From Lachnospiraceae bacterium UBA1683 (GTDB lineage: Bacteria > Bacillota > Clostridia > Lachnospirales > Lachnospiraceae), in contig DCKD01000096.1 in assembly GCA_002320245.1 (NCBI GenBank), forward strand, positions 1 to 64,000: a stretch of DNA of 64,000 bases. The letters are read 5' to 3'. This document shows positions 24,875-33,820 of this stretch, one piece after another; within the stretch, counting starts at the first letter, position 1; each line of letters begins with the position of its first letter. A program made the position numbers and the translations under genes. The notes under the pieces were generated by a model that was not told where the DNA came from, did no database searches, and saw nothing but the letters and a program-made list of their open reading frames with translations.

Positions 24875-25714
24875 ATGGCTAGTATGGAAACAAAAAGAAA
24901 AATATCTACAATTGTAATACACATTGTATTGGTTCTTATATCGATTACGATGATGGTCCCCTTTTTATGGATGATACTGACATCTTTCAAATCGGTCACA
25001 GAAGCCACCGCAATTAATCCTTTTGTTATTTTTCCAAAGGTATGGAGAACAGAGGCGTTCACAGCAGTTTTGAATAATATGAACTTTCTGATGCTGTACA
25101 AAAACACATTCCTGTTAATCTTCTTCCGTGTCCTATGCGCAGTTTTGACTGCAACGATGGCAGGGTATGCATTTGGAAGGCTCCACTTTAAGGGAAGGGA
25201 CTTTTGTTTCGCATTGGTATTGTTTCAGATGATGGTTCCGGTGCAGATTTTCATCATTCCGCAGTATCTGATGATTAGTAAAATGGGGATGCTGAATACC
25301 ATTTTTGCATTGGTATTCCCGGGTATGGTAACAGCATTTGGAACGTTCCTTTTGCGTCAGGGATATATGGGACTGCCAAATGATCTGGAGGAAGCGGCGA
25401 GGCTGGATGGATGTAACATCGGTCAGACCTTTCTTTATATCATGGCACCGCTGACGAGGTCCAGCATGGTGGCACTTGGAATTTTTACAGCAGTTTTTGC
25501 ATTCAAAGACCTGATGTGGCCGATGATTGTTAATACAGACAAAGATATGTTAGTTCTTTCTTCTGCATTGGCAAAGATGCAGGGACAGTATGTAGCAAAG
25601 TTCCCGGAGCTGATGGCAGCGTCTTTGATTGCATGTGTACCGATGATTATCATTTATGTGATTTTTCAGAAACAATTTATTGAAGGAATTGCTACCAGCG
25701 GTGGTAAATTATAA
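24875..25714 (+). CDS. Sugar ABC transporter permease (MalG/UgpE type)
   Basis: 279 residues with six membrane helices and the EAA loop DLEEAARLDGCNIGQTFLYI (near residue 178). A longer frame begins at 24845 inside the previous gene. GGGGGGAG is 4 nt before the ATG at 24875, and a further ATG at 24884 is also possible. C-terminal QKQFIEGIATSGGKL is typical of the family. Partner of the preceding permease. Confidence 0.92.
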   Translation: MASMETKRKISTIVIHIVLVLISITMMVPFLWMILTSFKSVTEATAINPFVIFPKVWRTEAFTAVLNNMNFLMLYKNTFLLIFFRVLCAVLTATMAGYAFGRLHFKGRDFCFALVLFQMMVPVQIFIIPQYLMISKMGMLNTIFALVFPGMVTAFGTFLLRQGYMGLPNDLEEAARLDGCNIGQTFLYIMAPLTRSSMVALGIFTAVFAFKDLMWPMIVNTDKDMLVLSSALAKMQGQYVAKFPELMAASLIACVPMIIIYVIFQKQFIEGIATSGGKL

Positions 25715-25729
25715 CCGTAGACATTTTTG

Positions 25730-25764
25730 GCTGGCGTAACAGTGATTACGTCAGCTCTTTTTTT
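25730..25764 (+). terminator. Terminator-like hairpin before the alpha-galactosidase gene
   Basis: GCTGGCGTAA pairs with TTACGTCAGC (one G-T pair) and a seven-T run follows at 25758-25764. It resembles a functional terminator, yet the next gene lies in the same operon 16 nt on, so it probably acts as an attenuator. Confidence 0.6.
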
Positions 25765-25779
25765 AACAAGGAGGGAATT

Positions 25780-28002
25780 ATGGCAATAAGGTATCATGAA
25801 AAAACAAAAATATTTCATATTTTCAACAAAGAAGTGAGTTATATCATCCATATTATGGAGAATGGTCAACTGGAGAACCTGTATTATGGGAAGGCGGTCC
25901 GGGATAAAGAAGATTTTACTTATCTTCATGAAGAATGTATACGTTCGCATATGGCGGTTTGCGTACCGGAACCGGGAACGCTGTCTATGCATTACACAAA
26001 GCAGGAATATCCGGTATATGGGACAGGGGATTACAGAAGTCCGGCATTGTCGGTGAGACAGGAAAATGGAAGCAGAATTGTGAATTTCACCTATCGGTCG
26101 CATGAAATCTATGGCGGGAAAAAACCTCTCACACCGTTACCGGCTGTTTATACCGAAAATGATGGGGAAGCACAGACATTAGAGATTCTGCTTCATGATT
26201 CTCTTATGGATACTGATTTGGTACTTTCTTATACAATATTTACTGAGATACCTGTTCTTACAAGAAATAGCAGGATTGTCCAGAAAGGAAATCAGAAAAT
26301 CGTACTGGAACGTGCGATGAGTGCAAGTGTAGAATTTCCGGATATGGACTATGAAATGGTACATCTTTCCGGCGCTTGGGCAAGAGAGCGTTATGTGAAA
26401 AACAGGAAGTTGGAAATGGGAATTCAGGCGGTACAAAGTCTGACAGGGACATGCAGTAGTGCAGAGCACAATCCGTTCCTTGCACTGAAGCGACCTCACA
26501 CAACAGAAGATCAGGGAGAGGTATATGGATTCAGTCTCGTTTACAGTGGTAATTTTCTGGCGCAAACAGAGGTGTCAACTTTTGATATAACCAGGGTTAT
26601 GATGGGAATTCATCCGGAAGGGTTCCAATGGGAATTGGGTGCAGGGGAAGAATTTCAGACACCGGAAGTTGTTATGGTCTATAGTAGTCAGGGATTAAAC
26701 AAGATGAGCCAGACGTATCACAGATTGTACCGGAAACGGTTGATGCGGGGGGTGTGGAGAGATCAGGCGCGTCCGATTCTTCTAAATAACTGGGAAGCTA
26801 CCTATTTCGATTTCAATGAAGAAAAAATACTAAATATTGCGGCAAAGGCAAAAGAAGCAGGGGTAGAGCTTTTTGTGCTTGATGATGGATGGTTTGGTAC
26901 ACGGAATGATGACTACAGAGGGTTAGGTGACTGGTATGTGAATCTGGAAAAACTGCCGGATGGTATCTCAGGACTCTCTCGTAAAGTGGAAGAAATGGGG
27001 TTAAAATTTGGTCTTTGGGTAGAGCTTGAGATGGTAAATAAAGACAGTGACCTGTACCGGGCACATCCAGATTGGATTATAGGGGTTCCGGAGCGGTTTG
27101 AATCGCATTCCAGACATCAGCATGTATTAGATTTTTCCAGAAAGGAAGTAGTGGATTATATTTACGCGATGGTGTCCAAAATTATCCGGGAGTCCTCAAT
27201 CTCTTACATCAAATGGGATATGAATCGGTATATGACAGAACCGTATAGCAGAGGATTGGATGCTTCTTCGCAAGGGAAAGTCATGCATAAATATATCCTT
27301 GGGGTGTATGATTTATATACAAGACTTACAACAGAATTTCCGGAAATTCTCTTTGAATCCTGCGCCAGCGGAGGTGCAAGATTTGACCCTGCGATGTTGT
27401 ACTTTGCTCCACAGACATGGACAAGTGATGACACAGACGGCAGTGAAAGAACAAAGATTCAGTATGGGACTTCCTATGTATATCCGATTGTAAGTATGGG
27501 AGCCCATGTATCCGCAGTGCCGAACCATCAGCTTTACAGGGTTACTCCGCTTTCGTCAAGAGCCAATGTTGCATATTTTGGCACATTCGGATATGAATTG
27601 GATCTCAATTTGTTAAGTAATAAAGAGATGGAGATGGTCAAAGAACAGATTGGATTCATGAAAGAGAACAGAGAATTGATTCAGATGGATGGCGATTTCT
27701 ACAGATTACGCAGCCCGTTTGAGGGGAATGATACAGCATGGATGGTAGTTTCACAGGACAGAAAACAGGCAATTGCCGGATTTTATCAAAAGATGAATAA
27801 GGTAAATGCATCTTGGCTGCGTTTAAAGCTTCAGGGGTTGGACAAAGAAAGACTATATGATGTACAATGTGAAGAAACTATATATCAGGCATATGGTGAT
27901 GAACTCATGTATGTCGGAATACCTGTGGACAGAGAGCGTTTAAATAAAAAAGGAGGAGATTTCGCGTCGTTGATTTATGTGCTCAAGGAGGCTGAAAAAT
28001 AA
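25780..28002 (+). CDS. Alpha-galactosidase, GH36
   Basis: Releases terminal alpha-1,6-galactose from melibiose, raffinose and related sugars. 740 residues, the length of intracellular bacterial GH36 enzymes. There is no signal peptide, so it acts on sugar already imported. An N-terminal beta-supersandwich leads to the catalytic barrel with LFVLDDGWFGTRNDDYRGLG. The nucleophile Asp lies in YIKWDMNRYM (near residue 480), then CASGGARFDP, and the acid/base Asp in TWTSDDTDGSER (near 550). Released galactose would feed galK-galT at 5.7-8.4 kb. Confidence 0.95.
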   Translation: MAIRYHEKTKIFHIFNKEVSYIIHIMENGQLENLYYGKAVRDKEDFTYLHEECIRSHMAVCVPEPGTLSMHYTKQEYPVYGTGDYRSPALSVRQENGSRIVNFTYRSHEIYGGKKPLTPLPAVYTENDGEAQTLEILLHDSLMDTDLVLSYTIFTEIPVLTRNSRIVQKGNQKIVLERAMSASVEFPDMDYEMVHLSGAWARERYVKNRKLEMGIQAVQSLTGTCSSAEHNPFLALKRPHTTEDQGEVYGFSLVYSGNFLAQTEVSTFDITRVMMGIHPEGFQWELGAGEEFQTPEVVMVYSSQGLNKMSQTYHRLYRKRLMRGVWRDQARPILLNNWEATYFDFNEEKILNIAAKAKEAGVELFVLDDGWFGTRNDDYRGLGDWYVNLEKLPDGISGLSRKVEEMGLKFGLWVELEMVNKDSDLYRAHPDWIIGVPERFESHSRHQHVLDFSRKEVVDYIYAMVSKIIRESSISYIKWDMNRYMTEPYSRGLDASSQGKVMHKYILGVYDLYTRLTTEFPEILFESCASGGARFDPAMLYFAPQTWTSDDTDGSERTKIQYGTSYVYPIVSMGAHVSAVPNHQLYRVTPLSSRANVAYFGTFGYELDLNLLSNKEMEMVKEQIGFMKENRELIQMDGDFYRLRSPFEGNDTAWMVVSQDRKQAIAGFYQKMNKVNASWLRLKLQGLDKERLYDVQCEETIYQAYGDELMYVGIPVDRERLNKKGGDFASLIYVLKEAEK

Positions 28003-28030
28003 CTTCTGTTTGTGTAAAGGAGAAGATGCA

Positions 28031-28936
28031 TTGAATCATACAATAGAATTTACGAATTCAGCAACATATAAATGTCTCGGGGATATGCAGGAAGGTTCAC
28101 TTGAACTGCGCCTGACGTATTGTGGGTGGGAATCCTGTAGACCTGGCCACAGGTTCGGTCCGAATCAAAGAACGTCCAGTGTATTGCACGTGATTCAGAA
28201 AGGAAAAGGTACCCTGGAAATCAATAAAAAGGTATACGAACTGAAAGCTGGCGATGCATTCTTCTTGCCTCCCGGAGTGGAAGCGTGGTATGAAGCGGAT
28301 TGGGAAGAACCATGGTGTTATATGTGGGTCGGATTTATCGGAATCAATGCAGAGGAATATGTCAGCAGTGCAGGTTTTAGCCTGAAAAACCCGGTTCGTA
28401 AGGTCAACTGTGTAGAGAATGTGTGGGCGTACATCAGTCAGATGCTGGAGGCCCACCAATTGACCTATGCCAATGAATTAAGGCGGAATGCTTTCCTTCG
28501 GCTTGTTCTCGCGGAATTGATTGGCGATTATCAGCAGACGGCAAGGAGAGCCAATACGGTTCATCATTATTCTGGTGCGCTGTATGCAAAACATGCGATG
28601 GAGTATATCACCTATCACTATAATGAACGCCTGAAAATCAATGAACTGGCAGATTATATTGGTGTAAACAGAAGTTACCTTGCAAGTAGCTTCAAGAAGA
28701 CGTTTGGATGTTCCCCACAGGAATTCCTGGTGAATCTGCGAATGGAAAAAGCAAAGGTGCTTTTAAAAAAACAAGATATGTCCATCAGCGCAGTAGCAAA
28801 TGCGGTAGGCTATACGGATCAGCTTGCGTTTTCCAAAGTATTTAAGCAGCATTTTGGAATGAGTCCGAGCACGTATAAGGATGAAAAAAACTGTTTGGTA
28901 GTTAAAACAAAAAAAGAGGAGCACAAGAATTTTTAG
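28031..28936 (+). CDS. AraC-family regulator of the galactoside operon
   Basis: 301 residues from a TTG start at 28031, which has AAAGGAG 8 nt upstream. An in-frame ATG at 27977 lies inside the alpha-galactosidase gene without a ribosome site. The N-terminal cupin-like sensor (VLHVIQKGKGTLEINKKVYE, GDAFFLPPG) is followed by tandem helix-turn-helix motifs (LKINELADYIGVNRSYLASS; ISAVANAVGYTDQLAFSKVF) and MSPSTYKDE. It is a paralogue of the regulator at 8.6 kb, with the same domain plan. Likely activates transport and hydrolysis in response to an alpha-galactoside (position-based inference). Confidence 0.85.
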   Translation: MNHTIEFTNSATYKCLGDMQEGSLELRLTYCGWESCRPGHRFGPNQRTSSVLHVIQKGKGTLEINKKVYELKAGDAFFLPPGVEAWYEADWEEPWCYMWVGFIGINAEEYVSSAGFSLKNPVRKVNCVENVWAYISQMLEAHQLTYANELRRNAFLRLVLAELIGDYQQTARRANTVHHYSGALYAKHAMEYITYHYNERLKINELADYIGVNRSYLASSFKKTFGCSPQEFLVNLRMEKAKVLLKKQDMSISAVANAVGYTDQLAFSKVFKQHFGMSPSTYKDEKNCLVVKTKKEEHKNF

Positions 28937-29034
28937 CGGTATGTTAGCGGATACACTTGAAAAACTATCTGGGCGGTTGTAATATGGTAGTCAGTATGTG
29001 GAAATACAATTGCGGAGAATAAGAGGGGACATCA

Positions 29035-30768
29035 ATGAAAGAAAAGTTAAAAAAATTATTTGCCTACTACAAACCATACAAAACGTTGTTCTACAGCGAT
29101 ATGTTCTTTGCAATCCTGGGTGCGGCAGTGACACTGGTCATTCCCCTGATTGTGCGGTATATCACGAATGATGTTGTTTATTTCAGTGCGGCGGAGGCAA
29201 AGAAAAGTATCATCACGCTCGGCATACTGATGATAGGGCTTGTATTACTGGAGGTGTTCTGCAACTTTTATATTGCTTACTTCGGGCATATCATGGGCGC
29301 AAAGATGGAAGCCGATATGCGGAGGGATATCTTCGGGCATTATCAGAAGCTGACATTTGCATTTTATGACAATCAGAAAGTGGGACATCTGCTGTCCAGA
29401 ATTACAAGTGATTTGTTTGATATCAGTGAATTGCTGCATCATGGACCGGAAGATTTGGTCATTTCGGTTATCAAGATAATAGGTTCTTTTGTGATTCTTC
29501 TGACAGTAAACGTGAAACTGGCACTGACTGCGTTTGCATTTATTCCGGTGATGGCTGTGTTTGCATTTTACTACAATGGGAAAATGAAGACGGCGTTCAG
29601 GAAAAACCGGGAGAAGATTGCGGACATCAACAGTCAGATTGAGGACAGTCTGTCCGGAATCCGTGTTGTGAAGTCTTTTGCAAATGAAAAGGTGGAGATG
29701 AAAAAGTTTCAGAAAGGAAATGATAATTTCGTCGCAGCAAAAAAGACAAGCTATAAATATATGGGAATTTACAATTCCGGACTTGGTGCCATGAGCACAC
29801 TGATTACAGTTGCCGTGTTAATTGCCGGCGTTGGTATGATGCTGAAGGGAACCGTGCTCGTAACGGATTTGATTACTTTTCTGCTTTATATCAACAACTT
29901 TACAGAGCCGGTAAAGAAACTGGTAACTTTTACGGAGCAGTTTCAGAATGGATATTCCGGATTTGAACGTTTTCTGGAAATCCTTTCCATTGCTCCGGAT
30001 ATCGCAGACGAGCCGGATGCCGTGTCAATGGGCGATGTAAAAGGCGGGATAGAATTCAGGGATGTCTCATTCCAGTATGAAGATAATCAGGAGACTGTCC
30101 TGAGCAATATCAATCTGAAAGTCAACGCAGGAGATTATGTGGCGCTGGTCGGGCCTTCCGGTGTGGGAAAAACAACGCTCTGCAGCCTGATACCGAGATT
30201 TTATGAAGTGTCTGCAGGGGCAGTCTGTCTGGATGGAGTGGATATTCGTCATATCAAACTAAATGAGTTGAGGAATCAGATTGGAATTGTACAGCAGGAT
30301 GTGTATCTGTTTGCCGGAAGTATTATGGATAATATCCGGTACGGCAGACCGGACGCAACGGATGAAGAAGTTGTGCGCGCGGCGAAAAATGCAAATGCGC
30401 ATGAATTTATTATGAGTTTCCCAGATGGTTATGATACGGATATCGGACAGAGGGGCGTGAAGCTCTCGGGAGGGCAGAAACAGAGACTTTCAATCGCACG
30501 GGTATTTCTGAAAAATCCGCCGGTACTGATATTTGATGAGGCGACCTCAGCACTGGACAATGAGAGCGAGCAGGTAGTGCAGCAGTCCATGGAACGTCTG
30601 GCAAAAGACCGGACAACCTTCGTAATTGCGCATCGCTTGTCTACAATCCGTAATGCGCAGCGGATTCTTGTATTGACGGAAGAGGGAATTGCCGAACAGG
30701 GAACCCATGAAGAGTTGTTGAAGAAACAGGGAATCTATGCAGGATTATATGAGATGCAGTTCCGGTAA
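29035..30768 (+). CDS. ABC exporter, fused membrane and ATPase domains
   Basis: 577 residues. A six-helix type IV exporter domain (residues 1-310) is followed by a nucleotide-binding domain with Walker A (GPSGVGKTTLCSLI, near 374), Q-loop (IGIVQQDVYLFAG), signature (LSGGQKQRLSIA), Walker B (VLIFDEATSALD) and H-loop (FVIAHRLSTI). All ATPase motifs are intact, so a homodimer could work alone. MsbA/LmrA-like; substrate unknown. Own ribosome site (GAGGGG); not obviously part of either neighbouring operon. Confidence 0.92.
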   Translation: MKEKLKKLFAYYKPYKTLFYSDMFFAILGAAVTLVIPLIVRYITNDVVYFSAAEAKKSIITLGILMIGLVLLEVFCNFYIAYFGHIMGAKMEADMRRDIFGHYQKLTFAFYDNQKVGHLLSRITSDLFDISELLHHGPEDLVISVIKIIGSFVILLTVNVKLALTAFAFIPVMAVFAFYYNGKMKTAFRKNREKIADINSQIEDSLSGIRVVKSFANEKVEMKKFQKGNDNFVAAKKTSYKYMGIYNSGLGAMSTLITVAVLIAGVGMMLKGTVLVTDLITFLLYINNFTEPVKKLVTFTEQFQNGYSGFERFLEILSIAPDIADEPDAVSMGDVKGGIEFRDVSFQYEDNQETVLSNINLKVNAGDYVALVGPSGVGKTTLCSLIPRFYEVSAGAVCLDGVDIRHIKLNELRNQIGIVQQDVYLFAGSIMDNIRYGRPDATDEEVVRAAKNANAHEFIMSFPDGYDTDIGQRGVKLSGGQKQRLSIARVFLKNPPVLIFDEATSALDNESEQVVQQSMERLAKDRTTFVIAHRLSTIRNAQRILVLTEEGIAEQGTHEELLKKQGIYAGLYEMQFR

Positions 30769-30870
30769 TGCATTGTCTTCCGGATAAAAGATGTTATCTA
30801 AAGCATGACCTTTTGACTCTGGCATCATATTATTGAGCGGAGGGAAGGCAAAATGAATTATAATTGTCAG

Positions 30871-30893
30871 GGAATTATATCCTTATAATTTCC
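30871..30893. promoter_or_regulatory. AT-rich imperfect palindrome before the immunity operon
   Basis: GGAATTATA and TATAATTTCC flank a short TCCT centre, about 45 bp before the ATPase gene at 30938. It could be a binding site for the operon's own response regulator or overlap its promoter. Confidence 0.3.
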
Positions 30894-30937
30894 TTAGAAT
30901 TATCCATTACACTGTCCGATGTAAGGAGGGACAGATA

Positions 30938-31648
30938 ATGGATAATTTTATTTTAGAGACAAAACATGTATCAAAATCATTCCGGAAACATCCGGTACTA
31001 AAGGAGGTTTCCATTCAGATTCCGGAAAACTGTGTCTATGGGATATTAGGCGCAAATGGGGCAGGAAAATCTACGCTGTTAAAAATAATAGCAGGGCTGC
31101 TTCGTCCGGACAGGGGACAGATTCGGTTTGGCGGACATGACTGGACGAGAAATGATTTGGTGGATATTGGAGCATTGATTGAAGCGCCGCCGTTATACGG
31201 GAACCTGTCTGCGTGGGATAATCTGAAAGTGCGGGCGCTTATGCTCGGAATCCCGGATGAGAGGATCAGTGAAGTGTTAGAGCTGGTCGATTTGGCTGAC
31301 ACGGGCAAGAAAAAATCAGGCGCCTTTTCTCTGGGCATGAAACAGCGGCTTGGGATTGCTGCCGCATTGCTGAACCATCCGAAGTTCCTGATATTGGATG
31401 AGCCGGTAAATGGGTTGGACCCGGTTGGGATACAGGAACTGCGGGCACTGATTCGTAATTTCCCGAAAGAAGGAATCACTGTTCTGGTATCCAGCCACAT
31501 ATTGAGTGAGATTGAGCAGACCGCGGATTACATCGGGATTCTTGCGGATGGTACGCTGGAGTATCAGGGCAGTATGAAGGAATGTGGAAATCTGGAGGAG
31601 CTGTTTATGGAGATTGCGTCGAAACAGAGAGGGGAGGGAGTGCGATGA
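30938..31648 (+). CDS. Lantibiotic/bacitracin-type immunity ABC transporter, ATPase (LanF-like)
   Basis: 236 residues with all ATPase motifs: Walker A (GANGAGKSTLLKII, near residue 37), signature (FSLGMKQRLGIA), Walker B (LILDEPVNGLDPVG) and H-loop (VSSHILSEI). The GLDPVGIQEL and AWDNLKVRALMLGIP features fit the LanF/BcrA/CprA subgroup, which removes cationic peptides from the membrane. First gene of a five-gene unit with two permeases and a two-component system; overlaps the next gene by ATGA. Confidence 0.9.
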   Translation: MDNFILETKHVSKSFRKHPVLKEVSIQIPENCVYGILGANGAGKSTLLKIIAGLLRPDRGQIRFGGHDWTRNDLVDIGALIEAPPLYGNLSAWDNLKVRALMLGIPDERISEVLELVDLADTGKKKSGAFSLGMKQRLGIAAALLNHPKFLILDEPVNGLDPVGIQELRALIRNFPKEGITVLVSSHILSEIEQTADYIGILADGTLEYQGSMKECGNLEELFMEIASKQRGEGVR

Positions 31649-32409
31649 GCAGATATTTTTGTGCGGAATGTCTGAAACACCGTCACACGGCTGCAGAAAA
31701 ACTGATTATTTTGATGCCTTTGTGCTCGACTGTGTTGGCGGCGCAGTTGACACACAATTATTTTGCTATTGATGGTTATAATTGGTGGTATATCACATTG
31801 TTTCCTGCAATGATTGCATTGGTTTGCGGGATGGTCAGCAATAAAGACAGAAAAATGCAAAACAAAGCAATACAGGTACTTCCGGTAAATCTTGGAAATG
31901 TCTGGGATGGGAAAGTTTTATATGGCGTGTGTGCGGCGGGACTTTCACTTATAGTTTTATTGGTCTTGATTTTGGGCGGAGGAGCTTTGATAAAATCTGT
32001 GCTGCACATGACATTTATAACCGAGCCTTCTGTGAAGATGCAATTGGCAGCAGTGCTGGTTCTTTGGATTTCCAGTCTGTGGCAGGTTCCGTTCTGTCTG
32101 GCTCTGGAACAGAAGGCAGGATTTCTCCCAATGGTACTTGTCCACATGGGGACATACATTTTGGCTGCTGCCGCCGCTTCATTAAAATCATTTTATCTGC
32201 TGTTTCCAGGAGCGATTGCTGCAAGAATGATGTGTGCGGTTCTGAAGGTACTCCCGAATGGACTGCCTGCGGCGGAGGGAATGATGACGTATTCCCCCGA
32301 ATTGACCGATATGCGTTCTGTACTGTTTGGAATTCCGGCGGCGGTATTTTGGTTCCTACTCTTCTGGTTTGTCGGAAAAGTGTGGTTTGAAAGGCAGGTG
32401 GACAGATAA
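31645..32409 (+). CDS. Lantibiotic immunity ABC transporter permease (LanE/MutE-like)
   Basis: 254 residues with about six membrane helices. It starts MSRYFCAECLKHRHTAAEKL, a common opening for LanE/MutE permeases. The longer frame from 31582 lies in the ATPase gene; GGGAGGG precedes the ATG at 31645. It pairs with the LanF-like ATPase and the LanG-like permease and ends directly before the latter's ATG. Confidence 0.85.
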   Translation: MSRYFCAECLKHRHTAAEKLIILMPLCSTVLAAQLTHNYFAIDGYNWWYITLFPAMIALVCGMVSNKDRKMQNKAIQVLPVNLGNVWDGKVLYGVCAAGLSLIVLLVLILGGGALIKSVLHMTFITEPSVKMQLAAVLVLWISSLWQVPFCLALEQKAGFLPMVLVHMGTYILAAAAASLKSFYLLFPGAIAARMMCAVLKVLPNGLPAAEGMMTYSPELTDMRSVLFGIPAAVFWFLLFWFVGKVWFERQVDR

Positions 32410-33168
32410 ATGTTGGAAATGCTGAGATTGTGCAGGGCAGAATGCAGAAAAATGCACCATACAATATTACTGCCGATGCATTTACTGGTTCCGCTGACAG
32501 GAAGTGCCGTATTCCTGCTTTATTACCGGGTAAGCCAATGGAGTGAAACTGCACAGGTTTCCGGCTATCTGGAAGTGCTTGGGGTGATACTGCCGTTTCT
32601 AATCAGTGTGGTTTGTTCCCGGTCTGTTGAGCTGGAGGAAGAAAACCATTTTCAGACATTTCTCGGGACGGTGCCGCATAAGCAAAAGGTATTTCTGGCA
32701 AAATGTGTGGTTCTGATGATGATGGAACTCGGCGCAGCCGGATTGGCAGTGGGAACATTTGCTGCCGGGTATCATGGTTTCTTAGGAAAGACGGGAATCC
32801 CGGCTGCTGCGTATGTGTCTATAATTGTTACGTTATGGCTTGGAAGTCTGCCGTTATATTTGTTCCATCTCTATTTGAATCTGCGTTTTTCCAAAGCGAT
32901 TTCCGTGTGCACCGGAGTGGTGGAGCTGCTGGTGGCGGCCCTTTTTTTAACAGGGTTGGGGGAAGGCGTGTGGCGGGCGGTACCCTGTTCCTGGGGGGCA
33001 AGATGGGGAGGCTATCTTTTCCTTTCTGCCGCGGAATCCGGCATGGAAAATGAACTCCGCTTGTATTTGAGACAGTCTTTTTGGAGCTGTCTGTTGATTA
33101 CTGCGGCAGTGTGTGCCATAATCTTGACATGGTTTCATTTTTATGAAGGAAGGCAATGTGATGACTAA
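32410..33168 (+). CDS. Lantibiotic immunity ABC transporter permease (LanG/MutG-like)
   Basis: 252 residues with about six membrane helices. MLRLCRAECRKMHHTILLPMH and a conserved LEEENHFQTFLGTVPHKQKVF loop after helix 2 mark the LanG/MutG group. Starts 1 nt after the LanE-like stop and overlaps the response regulator by 8 nt. With LanF and LanE it forms the full immunity pump, but no lantibiotic precursor or modification genes are in the window. Confidence 0.85.
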   Translation: MLEMLRLCRAECRKMHHTILLPMHLLVPLTGSAVFLLYYRVSQWSETAQVSGYLEVLGVILPFLISVVCSRSVELEEENHFQTFLGTVPHKQKVFLAKCVVLMMMELGAAGLAVGTFAAGYHGFLGKTGIPAAAYVSIIVTLWLGSLPLYLFHLYLNLRFSKAISVCTGVVELLVAALFLTGLGEGVWRAVPCSWGARWGGYLFLSAAESGMENELRLYLRQSFWSCLLITAAVCAIILTWFHFYEGRQCDD

Positions 33169-33820
33169 TATTTTGGTGATTGATGATGAAGAAGAGGTTT
33201 TGTCACTGATACGAAGGGCATTGGAAAAGGAAGCGTATTGTGTAAAAACTGTGAGTAATCCGGTTGAGATATGGAAACTGGATCTGATGCGGTATCAGTT
33301 AATTTTGCTGGATGTAATGATGCCGGGCATAGATGGAATCACACTTTGTACAAAAATCAGAGAGCAGGTGGACTGTCCCATTTTGTTTGTGACTGCAAAG
33401 ACTGGCGAGGCAGATTTGATGAGAGGACTCGGAGCCGGAGGCGACGATTACATTACAAAACCATTTGGAATCGGGGAACTCCGGGCAAGGGTGGCGGCAC
33501 ATCTGCGGAGAGAGAGCAGGGAAAAGAAACGGGCGGTGACAGTGAATGGCGTGCAGTTTTATCTGTGCTCCAGAAAGATGGTTTATGAAGAAAATGAGAT
33601 TACGCTTACAAAAAGTGAATACGACATTTGTGAATATCTTGCATTGAATCATGGGCAGGTATTCTCAAAGGAACGCATTTACGAGCAGGTGTTTGGGTTT
33701 GACGGGGAAAGTGACAGTTCTGCTATCACGGAACATGTTAAGAATATTAGGGCAAAGTGCAGCAGATTTGGCTTAGAGCCGATTGAAACGGTGTGGGGGA
33801 TTGGATACCGATGGAAGTAA
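33161..33820 (+). CDS. OmpR-family response regulator of the immunity operon
   Basis: 219 residues. The receiver domain (residues 1-115) has DDEEE, the phospho-acceptor Asp in ILLDVMMPG, FVTAKTG and YITKPFG. A winged helix follows (LTKSEYDICEYLALNHGQVF, VKNIRAKCSRFG). ATG 33161 is preferred over 33143 because AAGGAAGG lies 7 nt before it. It resembles CprR/LanR regulators that sense antimicrobial peptides through the adjacent kinase. Overlaps the kinase start by 10 nt. Confidence 0.9.
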   Translation: MTNILVIDDEEEVLSLIRRALEKEAYCVKTVSNPVEIWKLDLMRYQLILLDVMMPGIDGITLCTKIREQVDCPILFVTAKTGEADLMRGLGAGGDDYITKPFGIGELRARVAAHLRRESREKKRAVTVNGVQFYLCSRKMVYEENEITLTKSEYDICEYLALNHGQVFSKERIYEQVFGFDGESDSSAITEHVKNIRAKCSRFGLEPIETVWGIGYRWK

